14,429 nucleotides of DNA from assembly GCA_963205525.1 (NCBI GenBank), contig CAUJJP010000003.1, positions 1 to 14,429 on the forward strand. The letters are read 5' to 3'. Source of the DNA: Pseudomonadota bacterium (lineage in GTDB: Bacteria; Pseudomonadota; Gammaproteobacteria; Burkholderiales; Burkholderiaceae). Positions 6,259 to 11,790 of the stretch are shown one piece after another. The notes under the pieces were generated by a model. It worked only from the letters and a program-made list of their open reading frames with translations, was not told where the DNA came from and did no database searches. Made by a program: the position numbers and the translations under genes. Each line of letters opens with the position of its first letter. Position 1 is the stretch's first letter.

Positions 6259-8582
6259 TGCGCCTGCTCGGTCATCGCCTGTGGCAGACCTATGCCCTGT
6301 CGGTGGCGGCGCTGGTCACGCTGGTGCTCGCGGCCAGCGGCTTCGCGCAGCTCTGGCTGATCCAGCGCGAGACGCGCGTTGCCGTGGCGGCGCGGCAGGC
6401 GCTCGAAGCCGCCCAGGCGGCGGCCCGGATCGAGCGCTTCATCGGCCAGACCGGGGCCTTGCTGCGCGCCACCTTGTCGCTGCAGGACTCGCGCCACCTG
6501 AGCGATGCGGACGCCGACATCCAGTTCGAGCTGTACCGGCTGATGAGGCAGTCGCGGGCGATCCAGGAAATCTACTGGATCGACCGGCACGGCCGGGAAC
6601 GCGTGCGCATCTCGCGCATGGCGTCCGACCGCATCGGCGGGGGCGAGGACCGCAGCCAGTCGCCCGAGTTCCTGCACGCGCGCGCCGAGGCGCCGTGGTT
6701 CGGCCCGGTCACCTTCGTCGTCAACCAGCCGCGCGTGGTGATGGCGCGGCGCGGCGGGCTCCCGGAGAGCGGCGTGCTGGCGGCGCAGGTCGATCTGACG
6801 CAGCTGCGCGACATCATCCATGAAACCCGCTTCGGCCGCGAGGGCGTCGCCTACGTCGTCGATGGGCAGGGGCGCCTGCTGGCGCACCCCGACTTCCTGC
6901 AGGTGCTGGCACTGCCCGACTGGACGGCCCACCCGCCGGTGCGCGCCGCCACCGTGCAGGCGCCCACCGACGGGCTGATCGAATTCGACACGCCCGAGGG
7001 CCGTCAGATGGTCGCCCGCGTGGCCGAACTGACCGTGCCCGGCTGGCGCCTGATCACCGAGCAGCCGCGGGACGAAGCCTATGCACCGGTGCGCCGCGCG
7101 CTGGTTACCGCGCTGTGGATCCTCGCGCTCGCCGTGCTGGCGGGCTCGGCCGTCGGCATCGTGCTGGCCCGCCGGGTGGTGCGGCCGATCCAGCGGCTCG
7201 CCGAGGGCGCCGACCGCATCGGCGAAGGCCAGCTCGAGCACCGGATCGAACTGGCGCGCAGCGACGAGCTGGGCCAGCTCGCGGATCGCTTCAACCAGAT
7301 GACCGGGCACTTGCGCGATGCATACCGGCTGCTCGAAACCCGGGTGGCCGAGCGCACCCGCGAGCTGGCCGAGGCCAACGCGATGCTGCGCACCGGGCGC
7401 GAGGAGGCCGAGCAGGCCAACCAGGCCAAGACGCGCTTTCTGGCCTCGGCCAGCCACGACCTGCGCCAGCCGCTGCATACCATCAGCCTGCTGGTGGGCG
7501 TGCTGCGCCGGCAGGCGGTCGCGCCCGAAGTCGGCCAGCTGGTGGGCCACATCCAGGCGTCGGTCTCCGCCATGGAAGCGCTGTTCGTCGGCCTGCTCGA
7601 CATCTCGAAGCTGGACGCCGGCATGTCCAGTCCGGTGCTGGGCGACCATGCCCTGGCCGAGCTGCTGCGACGCATGGCGGCCAGCCACGGACCGGAGGCC
7701 GAGCGCAAGCAGCTGCGGCTGGTCATCGTGCCCTCGCGCTGCGCCGTGCGCACCGACGCCATGCTGCTGGAGCGCGTGCTGGGCAACCTGGTATCGAACG
7801 CGATCCGCTACACCGAACGCGGCAAGGTGCTGGTCGGGTGCCGGCGGCGCCCGGACGGCATCGAACTGCAGGTCTGGGATACCGGCGTCGGCATCGTGCC
7901 GACCCAGCTGCCGCATGTGTTCGACGAGTTCTTCCAGGTCGGCAACCCGGAGCGCGACCGCGGCAAGGGGCTCGGACTGGGCCTGGCCATCGTCAAGCGC
8001 ACGCTCGCGCTGCTGGAGCATCCGTACACGCTGCGCTCGACGCCGGGCCGCGGCACCTGCTTCTCGATCCTGCTGCCGGCAGCCGAGGCGCTGCCGGTGG
8101 TGACGGCGCGGACCGAGGCTCCGGGAAGCGGGTGGCGCATCGCTGGCGCGTTCATCGTGGTGATCGACGACGAGGCCGATACGCGCCGCGCGATGCAGGC
8201 GCTGTGCCACAGCTGGGGCGCGCACGTGCTCACCGCCGCATCGGCCGGGCAATGCCTGGCGCTGCTCGGCGAGCACCTTCGCGACCCGGACCTGATCCTG
8301 TGCGACTACCGGCTGCGCCGGGGCCACGACGGTCTGGCCGCGATCAGGAAGATACGAGCGCGCATCGGCCAGGCGGTGCCGGCGATCATCATCACCGGCG
8401 ACATCGCCGCCGCCGACCTGCGGCGCGTGGCCGACGCGGGCCTGCCGCTGCTGCACAAGCCGGTCGGCGCCGACCGGCTGCTGGCGGCGATCGAGGCCGC
8501 GCTGGACGCTCACCCAATCGGGGGAGGCGAGCGGGCGGAAAACGGTCCAGACTCGAACCATGAAGATCCTGCTGGTCGATGA
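6258..8582 (+). CDS. Hybrid sensor histidine kinase with C-terminal receiver domain (HK2)
   Basis: A 774-aa inner-membrane kinase whose ATG overlaps the binding-protein stop by one base. TM1 is at about 10-35, a dCache-like periplasmic sensor at about 37-280 (IQEIYWIDRHGRERVRIS, GVAYVVDGQGRLLAHPDF), and TM2 at about 283-304. A HAMP domain follows at about 305-360 and a coiled coil at 355-390. HisKA has His400 in SHDLRQPLHT, the Gln-Pro-Leu variant seen in NahK-like hybrid kinases. The ATPase motifs are all present: Asn510/Asn514 in GNLVSNAIRY, WDTGVGI (540-546) and GKGLGLGLAIV (569-579). The receiver domain (about 632-752) has Asp637-Asp638, phosphoacceptor Asp683 in LILCDYRL, Thr713 and Lys734. 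There is no Hpt domain here or elsewhere in the window. The last 23 bp overlap RR2. Sensing may be direct through dCache or through the upstream binding protein. Confidence 0.92.
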   Translation: MRLLGHRLWQTYALSVAALVTLVLAASGFAQLWLIQRETRVAVAARQALEAAQAAARIERFIGQTGALLRATLSLQDSRHLSDADADIQFELYRLMRQSRAIQEIYWIDRHGRERVRISRMASDRIGGGEDRSQSPEFLHARAEAPWFGPVTFVVNQPRVVMARRGGLPESGVLAAQVDLTQLRDIIHETRFGREGVAYVVDGQGRLLAHPDFLQVLALPDWTAHPPVRAATVQAPTDGLIEFDTPEGRQMVARVAELTVPGWRLITEQPRDEAYAPVRRALVTALWILALAVLAGSAVGIVLARRVVRPIQRLAEGADRIGEGQLEHRIELARSDELGQLADRFNQMTGHLRDAYRLLETRVAERTRELAEANAMLRTGREEAEQANQAKTRFLASASHDLRQPLHTISLLVGVLRRQAVAPEVGQLVGHIQASVSAMEALFVGLLDISKLDAGMSSPVLGDHALAELLRRMAASHGPEAERKQLRLVIVPSRCAVRTDAMLLERVLGNLVSNAIRYTERGKVLVGCRRRPDGIELQVWDTGVGIVPTQLPHVFDEFFQVGNPERDRGKGLGLGLAIVKRTLALLEHPYTLRSTPGRGTCFSILLPAAEALPVVTARTEAPGSGWRIAGAFIVVIDDEADTRRAMQALCHSWGAHVLTAASAGQCLALLGEHLRDPDLILCDYRLRRGHDGLAAIRKIRARIGQAVPAIIITGDIAAADLRRVADAGLPLLHKPVGADRLLAAIEAALDAHPIGGGERAENGPDSNHEDPAGR

Positions 8583-9210
8583 TCACGCGCTGTTCCGTGA
8601 CGGCGTGGCGCTGCTGCTCAGGGAGCTCGATCCGGCGGTGCAGGTCCGGCACGCGTCGACCGTCGCCGAGGCGCTGGCTGTCATCGACGAGGGCGCGGGC
8701 ATCGACCTGATCCTGCTCGATTTCATCCTGCCCGGCATGCATGGCCTGCAGGCGCTGGAGACGATGCGCGAGCGGTACCCCGGCGTACCGCTCGTCATGC
8801 TGTCCTCGCAGGAAGACCAGGTCACCGTGCTGCGCTCGATCCATCTGGGCGCAATGGGCTTCATCCCGAAATCGGCCTCGTCCAGCCAGATGTTCGAGGC
8901 GCTGCGCACCGTGCTGGCGCACGGCATCTACATGCCGCCAGTCAGCCTGGCGGGCATTGCGCTGCCGGTGCCGGCGCGGCCGCGCACCACCCCCGCCGAG
9001 CTCGGGCTCACGCCCCGCCAGACGCAGGTGTTGCGGCTGATCCTGGAAGGCAAGCCGATGAAGCTGATCGCACGCGAACTGGGGCTCAGCCACAACACCG
9101 CCAAGACCCACGTCAGCGCCGTGCTGCGCGCGCTCGCCGTGACGACGCGCACGCAGGCCATCGTGGCGGCCAACCGGATGGGGCTGGTGCTGGGAGCCGA
9201 CGGCCCCTGA
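8560..9210 (+). CDS. NarL/FixJ-family response regulator with LuxR-type HTH (RR2)
   Basis: A 216-aa regulator starting inside the last codons of HK2 (23-bp overlap, different frame). No Shine-Dalgarno precedes the ATG closely (the nearest, GGGGGAGG, is more than 25 nt away), so translation probably depends on coupling to HK2. The receiver domain (1-120) has Asp7-Asp8, phosphoacceptor Asp54 in LILLDFILPG, Ser82-Ser83 and Lys104 in GFIPKS. The LuxR-type helix-turn-helix is at about 148-210 (LTPRQTQVLRLILEG, then SHNTAKTHVSAVLRAL). RR1 has the same architecture, but the two proteins differ widely in sequence, so they are not recent duplicates. Lipoprotein B is the next gene downstream, after a 255-nt gap with operator-like repeats, and is a candidate target. 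Confidence 0.92.
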   Translation: MKILLVDDHALFRDGVALLLRELDPAVQVRHASTVAEALAVIDEGAGIDLILLDFILPGMHGLQALETMRERYPGVPLVMLSSQEDQVTVLRSIHLGAMGFIPKSASSSQMFEALRTVLAHGIYMPPVSLAGIALPVPARPRTTPAELGLTPRQTQVLRLILEGKPMKLIARELGLSHNTAKTHVSAVLRALAVTTRTQAIVAANRMGLVLGADGP

Positions 9211-9257
9211 CACGGCTTTGCATTCGGGCACACGACAAGGCGGAATACCGCAGACGG

Positions 9258-9272
9258 TGCCGTGGCACGGCA
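9258..9272. promoter_or_regulatory. 15-bp palindrome after RR2
   Basis: TGCCGTG and CACGGCA are perfectly complementary around a single G at 9265. The element lies 47 nt past the RR2 stop. It could fold as a 6-bp stem with a 3-nt loop, but no T-run follows. The near-continuous dyad equally fits a dimeric protein site. Confidence 0.4.
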
Positions 9273-9317
9273 AGGCCCACCGGTACGCGATGCGTTCCAA
9301 GGCAACGCCGTACGAGT

Positions 9318-9367
9318 GACCCGGTCAACCGGCCCACGACCCGGCGCCGGCTTCGCGCCAGACCCGG
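9318..9367 (+). repeat. Three direct repeats GACCCGG at 20- and 23-bp spacing
   Basis: GACCCGG occurs at 9318-9324, 9338-9344 and 9361-9367. The spacing is about two helical turns, as seen for tandem regulator sites. The units are short and GC-rich, so chance is a real alternative. Confidence 0.3.
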
Positions 9368-9369
9368 CC

Positions 9370-9385
9370 TCACCCAACTGGGTGA
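9370..9385. promoter_or_regulatory. Perfect 7-2-7 inverted repeat upstream of lipoprotein B
   Basis: TCACCCA and TGGGTGA flank a 2-nt spacer, giving a perfect 16-bp dyad 80 nt before the lipoprotein B ATG. NarL and NarP bind inverted heptamers with this same 7-2-7 geometry, although the E. coli heptamer sequence is not matched in register. RR2, a NarL-family regulator encoded just upstream, is the obvious candidate binder (inference). Confidence 0.45.
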
Positions 9386-9465
9386 TGTGCGCAAGCGATG
9401 TTTCCCTTAACTTCCTCGGCGTCGCAAGACGAATGGCCACAACCGACGAAACCAAGAGGACCACC

Positions 9466-11073
9466 ATGCAATACCGCAACGGCAGGCTGCTGCCCCACAC
9501 CCTTGCCATTACCGCCGCGCTGGCCGTGGCGGCCTGCGGCGGTGGCGACGACGCACCCGCACCGCCCCCCGCTCCTGCGCCCGCACCGGTCACGCTGGAG
9601 GGCCAGGTCACGCGCATGGCCGCGCTCGAAAACGTCGTGGTCTGCCTGGACCTCAACGGCAACCAGCAATGCGACGCCGGCGAGCCTTCGTCGGCGCCCA
9701 CGGGCAACGATGGGAAGTATTCCCTCGTGGCCCCCGAGGCCGACGCAGCGACGGCACGCCTGATCGCGCTGGTGTCGACGGCAGCGATCGATACCGCCTC
9801 CGGACAACCCGCCACCACGCAGGACTACGTGCTCACCCGTCCATCCGGAGCCGGCAGCATCAACCCGCTGACCACGCTGGTGCAGACCGGCATGGACGCC
9901 GGCATGACCGAGGAAGAGGCACGCGCCAATACCGCCCTGCAACTGGCCATCGCCCCCGCCAAGATCGAGGACTATCAGGACGACCCCGCCTGGGACGACG
10001 CCCAGGTGCGCGACACGGCGCGCACGGCAGCGGTGGTGGTCTCGGGCATGCTGCGCCAGGGCATGGCGCTCGAGGTAGGCAGCCAGCACGCGGCCGCCCC
10101 GGCGTCGACCACGCTGCGCCAACTGAACTACAACGCCCCGGGCGGCTACTACGTGCGCACGCTGGACCAGCAGGCCAAGGCGGCGGACAGCGCCGACGTG
10201 CAACTGGTCGATGCCCGCAGCGGCAAGAGCGGCGGCGTGGTCCGGACGGACGACTCGCTCTATGGCAGCGCCTACCTCTCGCCCAGCGGCTGGATGGTCT
10301 GCGACCGCAGCGTGCTCATCCGGAGCGCGCTGGGCAATCCGAGCCGCACGGTGTACTGCGAGGGCGAAACCTCGCTGGGCTGGAACCGCGCCAGCAGCGT
10401 GGCCGGCGAGAGCATGGCCGATCTGGTGGATCGTTGGCAGGCCATGCCGTCCAACACCATCAATGCCGGCATCTCGACGGTGGCCTTGAAGGGCGCTTTG
10501 GACAATGCCGTGTTCCCCGCAGGGGCCGAGGAGCGGGTGCGCACCAACCTGGTGCTGGGGCAGACCATCCTGATCGACAACCTGTCGACCCGCGCCCAGC
10601 CGCAGAGCCGCAACACGCTGGAGGCCGTGATCGCCTACTACCCGACCTCGGGCGCCGCAGCGCCGACCGGCGCCAACACCCTGAGCCTGGCGCTGACCAC
10701 CAGCGTGCTGAAGAACCTGCGCGTGTCGTTCGCCCCGGGCAGCGCCACCCAGGGCACGGCCACGTACTACGAATGCGACCTGGACGAAACGCAGACCGTG
10801 GTCTCCAACTGCGCGGCCCTCCCCGCCACGGGCGGCTACAGCATCGATCAGGTGCACGGCAAGCGCTTGCTGCGCTTCACCGGGCAGCCGCCGACCCCGG
10901 CCCTGAACTACGACGTGGCGTACACCGAGATTCGCTGGAATGCGGCCGATCCCAACTCGCAGTGGGTCTACCGCACGCACGAGACCAAGCCCCACCTGAA
11001 CTCTCGCCTGTCCACCACCAACCGCCTGAACGGCACGGCCTGGGAGGCGATGAAGGCCAAGCTGGGCCTGTGA
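9466..11073 (+). CDS. Large lipoprotein with Ca-loop-like motif, paralogue of lipoprotein A (lipoprotein B)
   Basis: A 535-aa predicted lipoprotein of unknown function. I chose the ATG at 9466 because of AAGAGGA 5 nt upstream and because the signal peptide follows directly, with lipobox VAAC and lipidated Cys24; the open frame begins at 9262. A Gly/Ala/Pro linker (25-41, with repeated AP) leads to an SdrD_B-like region (43-100) with the EF-hand-like loop DLNGNQQCDAGE (62-73). INPLTTLVQ (132-140) and a helical region follow, then a beta-rich C-terminal part. The non-lipid cysteines are 60, 69, 279, 298, 437 and 449, six in the same order as in lipoprotein A. Other shared blocks are ALDNAVFPAG (344-353), TYYEC (433-437), GKRLLRFTG and a C-terminal LGL. 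Overall identity is low, so the duplication is old. It follows RR2 and precedes a small lipoprotein gene by 68 nt. Confidence 0.85.
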   Translation: MQYRNGRLLPHTLAITAALAVAACGGGDDAPAPPPAPAPAPVTLEGQVTRMAALENVVVCLDLNGNQQCDAGEPSSAPTGNDGKYSLVAPEADAATARLIALVSTAAIDTASGQPATTQDYVLTRPSGAGSINPLTTLVQTGMDAGMTEEEARANTALQLAIAPAKIEDYQDDPAWDDAQVRDTARTAAVVVSGMLRQGMALEVGSQHAAAPASTTLRQLNYNAPGGYYVRTLDQQAKAADSADVQLVDARSGKSGGVVRTDDSLYGSAYLSPSGWMVCDRSVLIRSALGNPSRTVYCEGETSLGWNRASSVAGESMADLVDRWQAMPSNTINAGISTVALKGALDNAVFPAGAEERVRTNLVLGQTILIDNLSTRAQPQSRNTLEAVIAYYPTSGAAAPTGANTLSLALTTSVLKNLRVSFAPGSATQGTATYYECDLDETQTVVSNCAALPATGGYSIDQVHGKRLLRFTGQPPTPALNYDVAYTEIRWNAADPNSQWVYRTHETKPHLNSRLSTTNRLNGTAWEAMKAKLGL

Positions 11074-11141
11074 TTTCTCCAGGGCGGGGGCCGCGCCAGG
11101 CCTTCACCCGCTCCCCATCGATACCCCCTACAGAGACTTGC

Positions 11142-11528
11142 ATGAACACCCTTACCCGCCTCTCCATTCTGCTGTCGCCCCTGCTGCTCGCGGCCTGCGC
11201 CGCCACCGCGCCGCCGCCCAAGGACTTTCCCGCCGGTGCGCGGACGCCCTCGGCCGCCGAATTGACCACGCTGCTGCGCGGCAAGTCTTTCGATGCCGTT
11301 GCCTCCAACGGCAGCAGCTACCGCACGCAATACGCCGGCGACGCGAACGGCGTCATCGTCTTCTTCTCGGGCCGCTCCGACAGCGGAACCTGGCGCGCCG
11401 AGGACGGCCGGGCCTGCTACACCTTCAAGACCATTCCCTCCACCTGCAGCGACTATCGGCTGGTCGGCCAGGACCTCTACCTGAAGCGCGCCAACGGCGA
11501 CGTGGTGCGGGTAACGCCCGTTCGCTGA
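11142..11528 (+). CDS. Small lipoprotein, function unknown
   Basis: A 128-aa predicted lipoprotein. The signal peptide MNTLTRLSILLSPLLLAAC ends in a clear lipobox with Cys19, followed by a short Ala/Pro linker. The mature domain (about 37-128) has LLRGKSFDAV near its start, a central GTWRAEDGRACYTFKT and a last strand LYLKRANGDVVRV. Cys92 and Cys102 are close enough to form a disulfide. The layout (small beta domain, GxW followed by a conserved Cys) recalls DUF995-like periplasmic proteins, but I would not assign it on this basis. The gene lies 68 nt after lipoprotein B on the same strand with no strong hairpin between, so co-transcription is likely. Its ribosome site is weak (AGAGA, about 6 nt before the ATG). 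Confidence 0.75.
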   Translation: MNTLTRLSILLSPLLLAACAATAPPPKDFPAGARTPSAAELTTLLRGKSFDAVASNGSSYRTQYAGDANGVIVFFSGRSDSGTWRAEDGRACYTFKTIPSTCSDYRLVGQDLYLKRANGDVVRVTPVR

Positions 11529-11541
11529 ACGACGCACGAGG

Positions 11542-11585
11542 CCGTACGCACGGCCCCCGCCGCGCTGCGGGCCGGGACGGTACGG
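11542..11585 (+). terminator. Two-part stem-loop after the small lipoprotein
   Basis: An outer stem CCGTAC (11542-11547) with GTACGG (11580-11585) encloses an inner stem CGGCCC (11551-11556) with GGGCCG (11569-11574). It starts 14 nt past the stop codon. The position and GC-rich pairing suggest the end of the lipoprotein B transcript. There is no T-run. Confidence 0.4.
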
Positions 11586-11591
11586 GCAAGA

Positions 11592-11730
11592 CCCCGCGGG
11601 GAAATCGAGCAATCCGTCGCCTGGCTGGACAAGCGCTTCGCCGAGCCTTTCGACGGCCCGATGGTGGTCGTTACGCATTTCGCGCCCACGCGCGGCTCGA
11701 TCGCCGACAACTCACGCATGAATGCATGCG
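11592..11730 (+). pseudogene. Internal fragment of a metallophosphoesterase gene
   Basis: The frame that includes the ATG at 11661 reads EIEQSVAWLDKRF, then FDGP, then VVVTHFAPTRGSIA. In calcineurin-like metallophosphoesterases this is the region before and across the conserved TH(H/F)AP motif. Upstream there is no start, no DxH motif and no GD motif, and the frame opens in the hairpin region after the small lipoprotein. Downstream the likeness fades after about 11730 (NACETK, where the family usually reads NACFVSD-like). So only about 46 codons of an interior piece remain. A presumably intact member of the same superfamily begins at 14280. The identification rests on motif recognition; the exact borders are uncertain. 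Confidence 0.6.
11715..11730. repeat. Inverted repeat CGCATG-N4-CATGCG
   Basis: A perfect 6-bp dyad with spacer AATG lies 60 nt before the GH53 ATG, at the point where likeness to metallophosphoesterases stops. It could be an operator or mark a rearrangement junction. Downstream, TTGCCG at 11743-11748 and TTATCC at 11765-11770 (16-nt spacer) are only a weak promoter candidate. Confidence 0.3.
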
Positions 11731-11790
11731 AAACGAAGGCAATTGCCGGTGCCCGCTGGCGAATTTATCCGTCACCCAAGGAGAAGCGCA

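Larger units (their letters stand above)
9211..9465. promoter_or_regulatory. Control region upstream of lipoprotein B
   Basis: These 255 nt hold no convincing gene. They contain a 15-bp palindrome (9258-9272), three GACCCGG direct repeats (9318-9367) and a 16-bp dyad (9370-9385). AAGAGGA at 9454-9460 is the ribosome site for the ATG at 9466. A clear -35/-10 pair was not found; the most A/T-rich patch, TTTCCCTTAACTT at about 9401-9413, is where a promoter could lie. Confidence 0.5.

Noticed and set aside
6027..8561. A very long open frame antisense to HK2 (also 3475-5967 antisense to lipoprotein A and the binding protein, and 9370-10995 antisense to lipoprotein B)
   Set aside because: Low-complexity peptides rich in Arg, Gly, His and Gln with no recognisable domain. 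The opposite strand carries clear families with intact motifs. Such frames are a by-product of G/C-rich third positions.
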